The notes below the pieces were generated by a model that saw only the letters and a program-made list of their open reading frames with translations, ran no database searches and was not told where the DNA came from. A stretch of 64,000 nucleotides of DNA from Paractinoplanes brasiliensis (GTDB taxonomy: Bacteria; Actinomycetota; Actinomycetes; Mycobacteriales; Micromonosporaceae): contig NZ_SNWR01000001.1 of the NCBI RefSeq assembly GCF_004362215.1, positions 6,492,001-6,556,000 on the forward strand, written 5' to 3'. The stretch's first letter is position 1. Each line of letters begins with the position of its first letter. The translations under genes and the position numbers were made by a program. This document shows positions 39,471 through 49,183 of the stretch, piece by piece.

Positions 39471-42206
39471 TCAGCCGGTCGGCGGCGCGGTGGTGTAGAC
39501 GGCCGGATCGCCCTGCACGAGCCAGATCTGCGGGTTGTCGATCGGGGTGAACGCTCGGTCCCCGCCCGGCTCACGGGTGGACGGCACGGCGTCGCCGTTG
39601 GGCAGGTGCATGATGAAGTTGACCGGCTTGCTGTCGTCGGCGAGCGGGATCTCGTACGTCGCCCAGCCGCCCTCGACGCGGGTCGCGGGCCACGGCTTGT
39701 CCCAGGCGACCTGGGCCAGCACGGCCGGGTCGACCGCCTCGCCCCACAGGTGCAGACCCCAGTCCGTGTAGTCGCCGGCCGGCCGGTAGTAGTTCACCGT
39801 CGCCGTGGTCAGCGGCGGGCCCGCGTACCGGACCGTGCGGACCGGGCTCACCACCCGCGGGTCACTGAGCACGGTCCGGTATCGGACCTGGGCGCCGGCG
39901 GCCAGGTTGAGCGGGGTCAGGTCGTCGAGGACCGTGTACGCGGGTGACGACTCGTCCCGGCCGATCGTCGTCCAGGCGCCACCGGCGACACTGCGCTCGA
40001 ACCGCACCACATGGCTCGCGCTGTCCGGGTCGGCGATCGCGCGCACCTCGACCTTGCCGCGCACGTTGGCGCCCTCGGCGGGGGCCTCGATCGTCAGCGC
40101 GGGCGCCGGCACCTTCGCCGGGCGGGCGGGGCTGGTGGCGGTGTGCCCGGCGTTGTCGAGCACGACCGCCCGGTATTCGACGTTCGTTCCGGCGCCCAGC
40201 CCGGACACGTCGTGGAACACCCGGTAGGGCGCGTTGTCGTCGGTGCCGATCGAGGTCCAACCCCCATTCCCCGTACGGGCGTAGAAGGTGACCTCGGCGG
40301 GCGCGGAACCGGACAGGGTGGCCGAGACCTGCATGCGCGCCCGGGACTCGGCTGCCGGCGCCGGAGTGGACAGGGACACCGCCGGGGCGGCCGTCGACGC
40401 GGGGATCTTGGTGGTGGAGGCGTAGACAACCGTCGACAGCGGCGGCACGGTCAGCGTGAGCTTCCGGTCCGCGGCCGATGTGACTGTGGACGGACCCGGC
40501 CCGTACACGCGCTCGAACTTGCCCCTGGAAAGGTAGGTCGGGACGGCTGCCGTCTGCGCCGTGGAGCTGTTGTTCAGGGCGACGACGTATTCGCGCTGGC
40601 CGGCGCGGGAGAACGCGTAGACGCCGGGGCCGTCGGCGGCGTACCGGTGCTGGTGCACGCCGTCGCGGAGGGTGGGATGCCGTTTCGTCACCGCGGCCAG
40701 GGCGGAGATCCCCGCGTACAGGGGGTGGGTCTGCACGAAATTGTCCTGGGCGTGCGTGGCCGTGGTGCCGATCAGGTCGTCGTCGAGGTATTCCGGAACG
40801 CGGCTGGCGAACAGGGTCTGCCGGGCGTCCTGGTCGCCGCCGGGGCCGGTGAAGCCCTGCTCGTCGCCGTAGTAGACGACCGGGTTGCCGCGCGAGAAGT
40901 ACATCAGCTCGTGCGCGAGCCGGTCGCGGGCCAGCCAGACGGCGTCACCCGCACCGGGGTTGTCGGCCTGCACGAAACCGCCGATGCGGCCCATGTCGTG
41001 GTTGCCCAGGAAGGTGGGCAGCTGATAGACGTTCGAGTCGGCGTCGGTGTACCAGTCGTCACCGGCGAAGAACTGCTCGAGCGCGGCCGCCGGCCGGCCC
41101 TTCGAGGCGTAGTCGCGGGCGGCCTCCTGGAAGCCGAAGTCGAGCACGGCCTGCATCTTGTCGCGGGTGGTGAACTGCGAGGTGAAGCTCTTCGAGGTGT
41201 CGAAGACCTCGCCGAACATGAAGAACTCGGGCTTGCCGTGCTTGCGGGCGAACGACAGCACCTCGGGCCCGAACTTCTGCCAGAACTCGTCGTTGACGTG
41301 CTTCATGGTGTCGATCCGGAAGCCGTCGATGCCGAAGTCGGCGATCCACTTCTCGTAGATGTCGATCATGCCGGTGACCACGCGCGGGTGCTCGGTGAAC
41401 AGGTCGTCGAGGCCGAAGAAGTCACCGTACAGCGAGTTCTCGCCGACGAAGGTCGTGTCGCCGCGGTTGTGGTAGAGCGTGGTGTCGTTGAGCCAGGCCG
41501 GGACCTTGAGGTCCTTCTCGGCCGCGTCGAGCACCGGCTCGTACGGGAACGAGGTGGCCGGGTCGAGCCGGGGGAAGTTCGCCTCGCCCGCGTAGTCGCG
41601 GTCGTCGAACGGGCGTCCCGAGGCGGTCTTGTACGGCGCGACGTCCTTGGAGACGTACGGCTGCCGGGCCCCCGACTGGTAACCGATCACGTCGGCGGTG
41701 TGGTTGGTGATGATGTCGAAGTAGACCTTCATGCCTCGCCGGTGGGCCGCGTCGATCAGCGACTTGAGCTCGGCGTTGGTGCCCAGGTGCGGGTCGATCT
41801 GGGTGAAGTCGGTGATCCAGTAGCCGTGGTACCCGGCCGACGGGCCGTCCTCGAGCTGTACGGCCTTGTTCTTGAAGCTGGGCGTCAGCCAGATCGAGGT
41901 GGTGCCCAGGCCCTTGATGTAGTCGAGGCGGCGCAGCAGCCCGGCCAGGTCGCCGCCGTTGTAGAACCCCTTCCTCGTGGGGTCGAACCCGGACACCAGC
42001 GGGTCGCTGCCGAGGCCGCCCTGGTCGTTGGCGGTGCTGCCGTTGTCGAAACGGTCGGCCATGACGAAGTAGAAGTTCTCGTCGGTGACCGGCGCGCGCA
42101 GCGAATGCCGCCCCGGCAGCCGATCCGAAGCGGCGGCCGGACTGCTGATCATCCCCCCGGCCAGAACCGCGGCCGTGACAGCGGCGAGTTTCCTTCGTAG
42201 GCGCAT
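39471..42206 (-). CDS. Secreted GH13 alpha-amylase/pullulanase-type enzyme
   Basis: 911 aa from ATG 42206 with GGGGAG upstream; the GTG just before it is possible. The signal peptide is about residues 1-28. The GH13 barrel follows: the nucleophile is D299 in GFRIDTMKH, the acid/base is E333 in FMFGEVFDTS, and the transition-state Asp lies in FLGNHDMGRIG. The C-terminal half has a GH13 C domain, two Ig-like bacterial domains (KVPAPALTIEAPAEGANVRGKVEVRA) and a final pullulanase-associated domain (VNYYRPAGDYTDWGLHLWGEAV) that binds alpha-glucan. It hydrolyses starch or pullulan outside the cell. A dyad at 42277-42298 lies in front of it. Confidence 0.9.
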   Translation of the reverse strand: MRLRRKLAAVTAAVLAGGMISSPAAASDRLPGRHSLRAPVTDENFYFVMADRFDNGSTANDQGGLGSDPLVSGFDPTRKGFYNGGDLAGLLRRLDYIKGLGTTSIWLTPSFKNKAVQLEDGPSAGYHGYWITDFTQIDPHLGTNAELKSLIDAAHRRGMKVYFDIITNHTADVIGYQSGARQPYVSKDVAPYKTASGRPFDDRDYAGEANFPRLDPATSFPYEPVLDAAEKDLKVPAWLNDTTLYHNRGDTTFVGENSLYGDFFGLDDLFTEHPRVVTGMIDIYEKWIADFGIDGFRIDTMKHVNDEFWQKFGPEVLSFARKHGKPEFFMFGEVFDTSKSFTSQFTTRDKMQAVLDFGFQEAARDYASKGRPAAALEQFFAGDDWYTDADSNVYQLPTFLGNHDMGRIGGFVQADNPGAGDAVWLARDRLAHELMYFSRGNPVVYYGDEQGFTGPGGDQDARQTLFASRVPEYLDDDLIGTTATHAQDNFVQTHPLYAGISALAAVTKRHPTLRDGVHQHRYAADGPGVYAFSRAGQREYVVALNNSSTAQTAAVPTYLSRGKFERVYGPGPSTVTSAADRKLTLTVPPLSTVVYASTTKIPASTAAPAVSLSTPAPAAESRARMQVSATLSGSAPAEVTFYARTGNGGWTSIGTDDNAPYRVFHDVSGLGAGTNVEYRAVVLDNAGHTATSPARPAKVPAPALTIEAPAEGANVRGKVEVRAIADPDSASHVVRFERSVAGGAWTTIGRDESSPAYTVLDDLTPLNLAAGAQVRYRTVLSDPRVVSPVRTVRYAGPPLTTATVNYYRPAGDYTDWGLHLWGEAVDPAVLAQVAWDKPWPATRVEGGWATYEIPLADDSKPVNFIMHLPNGDAVPSTREPGGDRAFTPIDNPQIWLVQGDPAVYTTAPPTG

Positions 42207-42276
42207 CACATCTCCCCGACGAGATCGATCCGTAACGTGGCCGTAGCAGGCACGTCTCGGACTGTAGTGGATGTCC

Positions 42277-42298
42277 GAGGTTCACCACCGTGAATCTC
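42277..42298 (-). promoter_or_regulatory. Imperfect dyad upstream of the amylase gene
   Basis: GAGGTTCAC and GTGAATCTC form a 9-bp dyad with one mismatch and a 4-base centre. It lies 70-90 bases upstream of the amylase start and 50 bases past the methyltransferase stop. It could be a repressor site or a small terminator for the methyltransferase. Confidence 0.35.
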
Positions 42299-42348
42299 CG
42301 CCGGGACTGGCAGGTCGTCCGTGGTTGTGGCCGGATCGACGCCGGTAA

Positions 42349-43167
42349 CTACCGGAACGGATGGTTGCCGCCCGTCACCCACCAGCACGCGGCGGTGAAG
42401 CGCACCTCGTCACCGTGGACGTAGGGCGCAAAGGCGGGCAGCACCATGTCGATGACCTTGGCCCGGGTCTCGTCGTCGACGCCGGGCAGGGCCAGCCCGA
42501 CCGGGCCGAGCCGGGTGAAGTAGCCGACCAGCTCCCGCTCCGGGAACGTGCAGGTGACGTCGACGGGCTCGACGGAGACGCCTGTCCAGCCGGCGGCGTC
42601 GAGGATCGAGCGGACCCGGCCGGCGTCGGCGAACCCGAACTGCCCCGGCGCGTCGGGGCGCCGTGGCGGCAGGTCCGGCAGCAGCGGTGCGGCGGCTCGC
42701 TCGGCCACCGTCATGAACGGGTTCTCCGCGATGTCCCGCCACGCCACGAAGACCAGCCCGGCGTCGTCGGTCGCGCCCCGGCGCAGGTGGCCGAACGCCC
42801 GTACGGGGTCGTCGAAGAACATCACCCCGAACCTGGACATGATCAGATCGAACGACCCGGGCTCCCACTCGTGCTCCTGGACGTCGGCGCGCACGAAGTC
42901 TGCCCGCCCGCCGCGGGTCCGTGCCGCCTCGAGCATGGGCTCGGAGACATCCACCCCCAGGCACCGCGTGCCCGCACCCAGCCGTCCGGCCACCGCCACC
43001 GTGGTGCCGCCCGTGCCGCAGCCGACGTCCAGCACGCTCGCGGGCCGCCGCGCGCTGACCGCCTCGACCAGCAACTCCTCAAGCGGCCGGTACATCTGAT
43101 CCATCAATGCCTGGGTCTGCACCCAGGCCTGCCCCGAGGGGCCGTTCCACCGCGCGGCGCCATTCAT
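42349..43167 (-). CDS. Class I SAM-dependent methyltransferase
   Basis: 272 aa. Motif I is VLDVGCGTGGTTVAV near residues 45-59, the acidic loop after beta-2 is CLGVDVSEPMLEAAR, and motif IV is FDLIMSRFGVMFFDD. These define a class I Rossmann methyltransferase of the UbiE/MT11 style. The N-terminal WNGPSGQAWVQTQALMDQMYRPL is typical of stand-alone enzymes of this kind in actinomycetes. The acceptor is not known. No Shine-Dalgarno is seen before the ATG. It lies upstream of the amylase on the same strand, with 142 bases and a dyad between, so they are probably independent. Confidence 0.88.
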   Translation of the reverse strand: MNGAARWNGPSGQAWVQTQALMDQMYRPLEELLVEAVSARRPASVLDVGCGTGGTTVAVAGRLGAGTRCLGVDVSEPMLEAARTRGGRADFVRADVQEHEWEPGSFDLIMSRFGVMFFDDPVRAFGHLRRGATDDAGLVFVAWRDIAENPFMTVAERAAAPLLPDLPPRRPDAPGQFGFADAGRVRSILDAAGWTGVSVEPVDVTCTFPERELVGYFTRLGPVGLALPGVDDETRAKVIDMVLPAFAPYVHGDEVRFTAACWWVTGGNHPFR

Positions 43168-43921
43168 GTGAACACTCTGACACCTCCCGGCGGGGAGGAG
43201 AGCGGGCCGGTCAGGCGGGGTGGCGGTCGCGGTGCGCCGGGTGGGTTCGCGCGCCGACGGCGAACGGGTGGCGCAGCTGCCTCATGGCACGTTCACCCCG
43301 GTCGGCGACGTGCGGGGCGGGCAGTTCCTCGGCCCGGTCGGCCGGCGCGAGGAACTGGGCGGGAACAACAGTCATGGGTGGTGCCTCTCTGGGACGGTGC
43401 GGCGAGGCGAGGCAGAGCTCGGGGAGCCGTGAACCGGAAGACGATGGATCGAGCGCCGGCGACGGCGGCTGACCTCATGGGGATCGGCCGGCCGGAGCGG
43501 CTCGAAGAAAACGGTGTGGCTGCTGGTCCGCTCGGGTCGGAGTTCGCTCGGGTCGAACTGTAAGCGTGGCGCTTTGACGCAACCAGGCAACCACCGCAAA
43601 CGTAGCACACCGGCCCCGCCGGGCTGTGCGGCGCCGGGCCGCAGTGCAGAGGGTCACTCGGTCCGGCGACGCGGGGCCACGAAAACCGGACGGGGGCCGC
43701 GTAGAGTTGCGTCGATCGGTCCGTCGGCAGCACCGGCGGCCGTCTGGCCCACCGGGCATGCTGCGCAGGTCTCGGCAGTCTCACCGGACCACCCCCGACC
43801 CGGCGTCGCCTGTGTCCCGGCCGTCACCTCGGCGGCCGAACGACTCGTTGTTCCCTGACGGGCCGTGCGCATAGGCGCGCCCACCACCGGCCTGTTCAGC
43901 ACAAGACCCCGGGAGAATCCC
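43168..43921. other. 754-base gap without a supported gene
   Basis: ORFs here are short, basic and lack start signals. Visible are a direct repeat CTCGGGTCG near 43527 and 43543, and a GC-rich fold near 43610-43640. GGGAGA at 43911-43916 is the Shine-Dalgarno of the 43922 gene. I see no RNA gene or riboswitch that I can name. Confidence 0.5.
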
Positions 43922-44194
43922 ATGACCGTTGTGTCCACAACCGTGCGCGAGCCGTCCAAGACGCTGCGCGAGAAGAGCGCCGACAACTTCCACGCCGCCC
44001 TCGCGGCCGTGCTGGTCACCGGGCTGGACAGCGCCCTCGAGGCCGGCGACCACGCGAAGGCAGTGGCCATCATCAACCGCGGTTTCGCCGAGGGCCGCCC
44101 CGAGCTCGGCTGTGACCTGCTGTGCCGAGCCATCGCGGTGGTCGGAGCGGCCCGTACGTGGACGGTGCAGCTGGCCCCGGTCACCCAGCGGTGA
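43922..44194 (+). CDS. 90-aa helical protein of unknown function
   Basis: Start ATG 43922 has GGGAGA six bases upstream. The sequence is a helical bundle (TLREKSADNFHAALAAVLVTGLDSALEAGDHAKAVAIINRGF) with a Cys-containing segment (GCDLLCRAIAVVG). It has no signal peptide, catalytic motif or recognised family. It converges with the GH92 gene, with a four-base gap, and the long upstream gap suggests its own promoter. Confidence 0.6.
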   Translation: MTVVSTTVREPSKTLREKSADNFHAALAAVLVTGLDSALEAGDHAKAVAIINRGFAEGRPELGCDLLCRAIAVVGAARTWTVQLAPVTQR

Positions 44195-44198
44195 ACGC

Positions 44199-47100
44199 TC
44201 AGCCGAGCAGCTCCCACTCGGCCAGCTGGGTCGCGGGAGCGCCCTGATTGGCGGTTATCTGCAGGCGGTAGCGGGTGTACGCCGTCGTGTTGGGGATGAC
44301 GAACGCTCGCGTCTGGCGGCGGTCGGCGAAGGCCAGGTCGGTGCGGGTGTCCAGCGTCGTCCAGGTGGCGCCGTCGTTGGAGGCCTGCAAGGTCCAGCTG
44401 CGGGGGTCGCGGCCGGGAACGTCGTCGGCCGAGGTCAGGGTGTACTGCTTGACGGTTGCGGCGGTGGGCAGGCGGTATTCGAGGGTGGCTGCGCCGGCGA
44501 ACGTGAGCCACTTCGTCAGCGACGTGTCGTCCACAAGCTTGGCGGCGGTCTCGTTGGGAGCGTTCTCGCCGTCGGCCGTCACCGTGCCGCCGGTGGCCCT
44601 GTCGGCGAGCGGGCGCGGGGCGGCGCTCCCGGTGGTCAGCGAGGGCGGGATGTCGCCGGCGCCTGAACCCCACGAGGACGGCGACGGGCCCATGGTGAAA
44701 CTGAGCGTGCCACCGGCCAGCAGATCGGCGTGGGTCAGATAGTTCTTCGTGTACGGGACCCCGTTGAGCGTGGCGCTTTGGATGTAACGGTTCGTGTCGC
44801 TGACGCCCGGCGCGGAAACGGTGAACGTGCTTCCGTTCTCCAGCGCAATGGTGGCCGACGGGTGCAGGGGAGCGCCGATCGTGTAGTCGGTGCTGCCCAT
44901 GCGGGCGGGGTAGAAACCGAGCGCGCTGAACACGTACCAGGCCGACATCTGCCCGTTGTCCTCGTCGCCGAGATAACCGCCGCCGTTGCCCGCGCCCGAA
45001 CCGTAGAGGCGGGTCAGGACATCCCGTACGCGGGTCTGGGTCTTGGACGGCGTGCCCGCGTAGTTGTACATGTAGAGCATGTGGTGGATCGGCTCGTTGG
45101 GATGCGCGTACTGGCCCATGCCGGTGTCGTAGGCCTCGCGCATCTCGTGGATGACACCGCCGTACGAGCCGGGCAGGTAATCGCGGGAGGCGGCGAACAC
45201 CGAGTCGATTTTCGCCGACAGTTGCGCCCGCCCGCCGTACAGGTTGGCCATGCCCTGCGGGTCCTGCGGCGCGGGTGTCGCGTAATGCCACGGCGCGCCC
45301 TCGGTGAACTCGTAGCCCCATTCGTTCGGACGGAAAGCGGAATCAGCCGTACGCCAGGCGCCCGACGACGTCCTGCCGCGGAAGAACCCGGTCGACGCCG
45401 AATACAGGTTCGCGTAGTCCAGCGCCCGGTTCTCGAAGTAGGCGGCATCCTCGGGGAATCCCAGAGCCCGTCCCAGTTGCGCGATCCCGAAGTTGTTGTT
45501 GGCGTCCTCCAGCGTCCAGGAAGCCGATTCCCCCCGTACGTCGGTGGGCACGTACCGCTTGAACGTGGACACCTCGATTCCCTTGCGCCCGCGCGAACCC
45601 GACGACGAGTACACAGCCGCGTTCTTCACCATTGACGCGTACGCGGCCCGGTAGTCGAAGTTGCGCACGCCCTTCACGTAGGCGTCGGCGAACGCCAGGT
45701 CCTGGTTGGTGCCGACCATGATGTCGATGTATCCGGGACCCGACCAGCGTGGCGTCCAGCCCCCGTTCTTGTAGGCGTTGACGAAACCGTCGAGCATTTC
45801 GCCCGTACGGGTGGGGGAGAGCAACGTGTAGAGCGGCCAGACCGCCCGCGCGGTGTCCCAGAAGCCGTTGTTCACGTACATCTGCCCGTCGTGCACCTGG
45901 TTGTCGTACGGGCTGAAGTATTTCCGGACCCCGCCCACCATCTCGGACATGTTGTTCGGGTACATGTACGCGCGATACAGGTTCGAGTAGAAGGTCACCA
46001 GCCGGTCGGTCGAGGCGCCTTCAAGACGCACCTTGCCGAGCGTGCTGTCCCACAGGGCCGCGGCCTCCTCCCGTACGGTGTCGAAGCTTTTCGCCCCGAG
46101 CTCCTGCGACAGATTGGCGGTGGCCTGCGCGACGCTGATGTACGAAGTGGCCAGTTTCAGCGTCACCTGCTCGCCGGCCGAGGTGGCGAACCGGATCCAG
46201 CTCGTCACGCCCTGCCCGCTCACGTTTCCGGTCGCGGCGATCGCCTTGTCGACGGTGGCCGAGAAGTACAGGCGCGGGCCCTTGTGGTCGAGGTGGCCGG
46301 TGATCGTACGGGCGCTCGCATTGACGCTGATCGAGCCGCCGACCTTGTCGATGGTGTCGAACACGATGACCGACTCGGACGCCGCGGGGTATTGGAAACG
46401 CATCACGCCGGCGTGGTCGGCCGGGCTCATCTCGGCGGTGATCCCGTACGTGTCGAGCCGGGTCTTGTAGTAATGGGCCTTGGCGACCTCGTTGCTGTGG
46501 CTGAACGTGGACCTGCGCGCGTCCGGGGTCGTCTTCACCGAGCCGGTCATGGGCATGATCTGCAGCTGGCCGTAGTCGCCGATCCACGGGCTGGGCTCGT
46601 GACTGACGCCGAATCCCTGCACGGTCGGCGAGTTGTACTGGTAGAGCCAGCCGTCGCTGTTGCCGTTCGTGATGGGCGTCCAGAAATTGAAGCCGTTCGG
46701 CACTGTCGTTCCCGGGAACGTGTTGCCGCGCGAGTAGCCGACGTCGGAATTCGAGCCACGGCGCGTGTCGACCAGATCGGACAGCCGGGGCGCGGGAACG
46801 TCTGCGGTGATGGCGAGGTCGTCGAGGTAACCGCGGAACGTGCCGGTGTTGCCCGGCTGGTCGTAGCCGATGAGGATCCGGTCGATCGTGCGGCCCGCGA
46901 CCCACTGCCCGATCGACGAGCTCACGAAGTTCCAGCGGTCGAAGCCGAGCACAGAACCGCTTCCCTGGTACGCGGGGTGCAGCCGTACCCCGTTCTGATC
47001 GAGCGCGCCGGAGTCGCGCAGCCGGGTGCCGTCGGTGAGGACCAGGTCCACGGCGACGTCGAGGTGGCCGCCGGACTGGGGGTAGAGCCAGTACGACAGC

Positions 47101-47492
47101 GTGGTCGCGGCGGTCACGGGGATGTCCACGTCGTAGATCCGGTTGTACGAGTACGACGTCGTGGTGCTCGTGTCGTTGCCCGAATACATGAGGGCGGCCG
47201 TGCCCGTGTGCGCGGTCTCGTTGCGCGGGGCGCTCTCCATGGCGGTCAGACCACAGCAGTAACCGCCGACGCCGGCGCTGCTCTCGACGCTGTTCTGCCA
47301 CGTGGGCGCGGGGTCGCCGGACTCGAAGCCGGTCACGAAGTCACCGGGCGCGGCGGCCGCCAGGGCCGGTGACACTGCGGGAGGGCGAGCCATGGCGGCG
47401 GTGGGGGTGACTGCCGTGCCGAGGCCGGCGGTCAGCAGCAAGGCGGCGAGCCAGGGGAAGACCCGCTGAGGGGTCCGGGTGCGTGTACGCAT
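44199..47492 (-). CDS. Secreted GH92 alpha-mannosidase with F5/8C domain
   Basis: 1097 aa. The signal peptide is about residues 1-35. The N-terminal jelly-roll is FVTGFESGDPAPTW followed by CCGLTAME. The GH92 body runs from about residue 230 to 960, with RRGSNSDVGYSRGNTFPGTTVPNGF, GFGVSHEPSPWIGDYGQLQIMP and GGYLGDEDNGQMSAWYVFSALGFYP. The last contains the acidic residues of the Ca-dependent inverting site. A C-terminal F5/8-type carbohydrate-binding domain follows. GH92 enzymes remove alpha-linked mannose from yeast mannan or N-glycans. The gene has a perfect LacI-type dyad upstream, identical to the one inside the laccase start. Confidence 0.92.
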   Translation of the reverse strand: MRTRTRTPQRVFPWLAALLLTAGLGTAVTPTAAMARPPAVSPALAAAAPGDFVTGFESGDPAPTWQNSVESSAGVGGYCCGLTAMESAPRNETAHTGTAALMYSGNDTSTTTSYSYNRIYDVDIPVTAATTLSYWLYPQSGGHLDVAVDLVLTDGTRLRDSGALDQNGVRLHPAYQGSGSVLGFDRWNFVSSSIGQWVAGRTIDRILIGYDQPGNTGTFRGYLDDLAITADVPAPRLSDLVDTRRGSNSDVGYSRGNTFPGTTVPNGFNFWTPITNGNSDGWLYQYNSPTVQGFGVSHEPSPWIGDYGQLQIMPMTGSVKTTPDARRSTFSHSNEVAKAHYYKTRLDTYGITAEMSPADHAGVMRFQYPAASESVIVFDTIDKVGGSISVNASARTITGHLDHKGPRLYFSATVDKAIAATGNVSGQGVTSWIRFATSAGEQVTLKLATSYISVAQATANLSQELGAKSFDTVREEAAALWDSTLGKVRLEGASTDRLVTFYSNLYRAYMYPNNMSEMVGGVRKYFSPYDNQVHDGQMYVNNGFWDTARAVWPLYTLLSPTRTGEMLDGFVNAYKNGGWTPRWSGPGYIDIMVGTNQDLAFADAYVKGVRNFDYRAAYASMVKNAAVYSSSGSRGRKGIEVSTFKRYVPTDVRGESASWTLEDANNNFGIAQLGRALGFPEDAAYFENRALDYANLYSASTGFFRGRTSSGAWRTADSAFRPNEWGYEFTEGAPWHYATPAPQDPQGMANLYGGRAQLSAKIDSVFAASRDYLPGSYGGVIHEMREAYDTGMGQYAHPNEPIHHMLYMYNYAGTPSKTQTRVRDVLTRLYGSGAGNGGGYLGDEDNGQMSAWYVFSALGFYPARMGSTDYTIGAPLHPSATIALENGSTFTVSAPGVSDTNRYIQSATLNGVPYTKNYLTHADLLAGGTLSFTMGPSPSSWGSGAGDIPPSLTTGSAAPRPLADRATGGTVTADGENAPNETAAKLVDDTSLTKWLTFAGAATLEYRLPTAATVKQYTLTSADDVPGRDPRSWTLQASNDGATWTTLDTRTDLAFADRRQTRAFVIPNTTAYTRYRLQITANQGAPATQLAEWELLG

Positions 47493-47545
47493 GCTGCGAC
47501 CTGCCGTTCGCGGGGGATGGAGGGAGGCGCGCGACGGATCTTCCG

Positions 47546-47559
47546 TGACAACGTTGTCA
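47546..47559 (-). promoter_or_regulatory. LacI-type operator before the GH92 gene
   Basis: TGACAACGTTGTCA is a perfect 14-bp palindrome with the central CG of LacI-family operators, 54 bases upstream of the mannosidase start. It is repeated exactly at 48004-48017. Confidence 0.7.
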
Positions 47560-47658
47560 AGTTTCGCGATAGTAAACAGACCTATCGGAGTTCGTCAATG
47601 ACATGGCATCGACCGACTCCGATCGTCCACTTTCGTCGCCGAGAGCTTTACTTTCATC

Positions 47659-47684
47659 GATGTGAGTCATAAGTTGCTCACATC
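47659..47684. promoter_or_regulatory. 8-bp dyad in the GH92/laccase divergent gap
   Basis: GATGTGAG and CTCACATC form a perfect dyad with a 10-base centre. It lies in the AT-richer part (47570-47720) of the 503-base gap 47493-47995. It has no U-run, so an operator is more likely than a terminator. The rest of the gap is GC-rich and holds no supported gene. Confidence 0.4.
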
Positions 47685-47995
47685 AGACCGAAGTTTTGAT
47701 TCTTCCGAGAAAAGTCCGTAACAGCGCACGGCGGCGGGTGGCGGCCCGGGTCGGGCGTGGCGACGCCGTGGCCTGGGGCTACGGCTCGCATCGTGGGCCG
47801 TCCCGACCGGCCGCGGAAGGGTTCTCGCCCGGCCGTGGCAGGTCTGCAAGCGCTCGCGAGTGGTCCCGATCCGTGCGCGAGGGTCTCGCGGCGGAAGGCA
47901 GCCCTCGGCGGCAGGGCGGCAGGCGACCGTCGCGCGGGCACCTCTTCCGACATGTGGACCCACCGGTTCATGACCGGTGACGCGGGAGGACGCGC

Positions 47996-49183
47996 ATGAA
48001 AGATGACAACGTTGTCAGACCGGCTCGGCGGTGGAGTTGGGGCCGGCGCGAAGCCGGTGGGGAGGCGGTGACCGCCGAGACGCCGGAGCGGCTGCGGCGG
48101 CGCTCGCTCTTGGCCGCGGCCGGAGTTCTCGGGCTCACCGGTGGCGCGGTCACGGTGGCGACGACGACGCGCAGCCAACCGGCCAGCGCCGCGGAAGGCG
48201 TCACCAAGCGGATCACCATCTATGCGGTCGCGCTGCCCGGCAACCAGTTCGGGTACGGACTGACGCCGGAGACCGCGAGCATCCCCGGCCCGGTTCTCGA
48301 GATGTACGAGGGGGACACGCTCGAGATCACGCTGGTCAACACGACCAACCAGCGGCTCTCCATCCACCCGCACGGCGTCGACTACAGCACCGAGTCGGAC
48401 GGGGCGCCGTTCAACAACTCGTTCAACGCGCCCGGCGAGACCCGCAAGTACGTGTGGCGTTCACACGAGATGACCGCGGCCGCCGGGCGCCGGTTCACGC
48501 CGGGCAGCGCCGGTTACTGGCACTACCACGACCACGCGATGGGCACCGACCACGGCACCGCCGGGCTGATCAAGGGTCTGTACGGCGCGCTGGTCGTACG
48601 GCGGCGCGGCGACATCCTGCCCGACAAGCAGTTCACCGTCGTGTTCAACGACATGCAGATCAACAACAAGGCCGCCCCGAACACCCCGATGTTCGAGGCG
48701 AACCTGGGCCAGCGCGTGGAGTGGATCGCGATCGGGCACGGCAACTTCTTCCACACGTTCCACCTGCACGCGCATCGGTGGGCGGACAACCGTACGGGAT
48801 ATCTCGAGGGACCGTCCGACCCCAGCCCGGTCGTCGACAACAAGGACCTGAACCCGGGCAACTCGTTCGGGTTCCAGGTCGTGGCCGGTGAGGCCGTGGG
48901 CCCCGGGGCGTGGATGTACCACTGCCACGTCCAGTCGCACTCGGACACCGGCATGGCCGGCATCTTCCTCGTCCGCAACGCCGACGGCACCATGCCGCCG
49001 GGCGCGCAGGAGGCGATCGACCGGTTCAACGGCCACCAGCACACGGCGGCGGCCGCGGCGTCGGCAGCCGCCGGATCAAGGGCAGCCGGCGAAGGCAAGA
49101 CGTCATTGCCCGCGGCCCCGGAGTCGCAGGCGGGTGGCGCCGACAGGACGCAAACGCACGTACACGGAGGGACTGGCTCATGA
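47996..49183 (+). CDS. Two-domain multicopper oxidase (small-laccase type)
   Basis: 395 aa from ATG 47996, with GGGAGGA five bases before. An N-terminal Tat-like signal (RLRRRSLLAAAGVLGLTGGAVTV) precedes the mature part. The four copper motifs are SIHPHGVDY, YWHYHDHAMG, HTFHLHAHRWADN and MYHCHVQSHSDTGM. This is the two-cupredoxin, trimer-forming layout of Streptomyces-type small laccases. It oxidises phenols or metal ions with O2 outside the membrane. The C-terminal 60 residues are Ala-rich and low in complexity. A LacI-type dyad covers codons 3-8. The gene's stop overlaps the next start (ATGA) and begins a four-gene operon. Confidence 0.92.
   Translation: MKDDNVVRPARRWSWGRREAGGEAVTAETPERLRRRSLLAAAGVLGLTGGAVTVATTTRSQPASAAEGVTKRITIYAVALPGNQFGYGLTPETASIPGPVLEMYEGDTLEITLVNTTNQRLSIHPHGVDYSTESDGAPFNNSFNAPGETRKYVWRSHEMTAAAGRRFTPGSAGYWHYHDHAMGTDHGTAGLIKGLYGALVVRRRGDILPDKQFTVVFNDMQINNKAAPNTPMFEANLGQRVEWIAIGHGNFFHTFHLHAHRWADNRTGYLEGPSDPSPVVDNKDLNPGNSFGFQVVAGEAVGPGAWMYHCHVQSHSDTGMAGIFLVRNADGTMPPGAQEAIDRFNGHQHTAAAAASAAAGSRAAGEGKTSLPAAPESQAGGADRTQTHVHGGTGS
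48004..48017 (+). promoter_or_regulatory. LacI-type operator inside the laccase start
   Basis: TGACAACGTTGTCA, identical to the GH92 operator at 47546-47559, lies 8 bases after the A of the ATG. A repressor here would block transcription just past the start or hide the initiation region. Confidence 0.65.

Noticed and set aside
43220..43784. Several short ORFs in the 754-base gap
   Set aside because: No Shine-Dalgarno, biased Arg/Pro composition, mutually overlapping on both strands.
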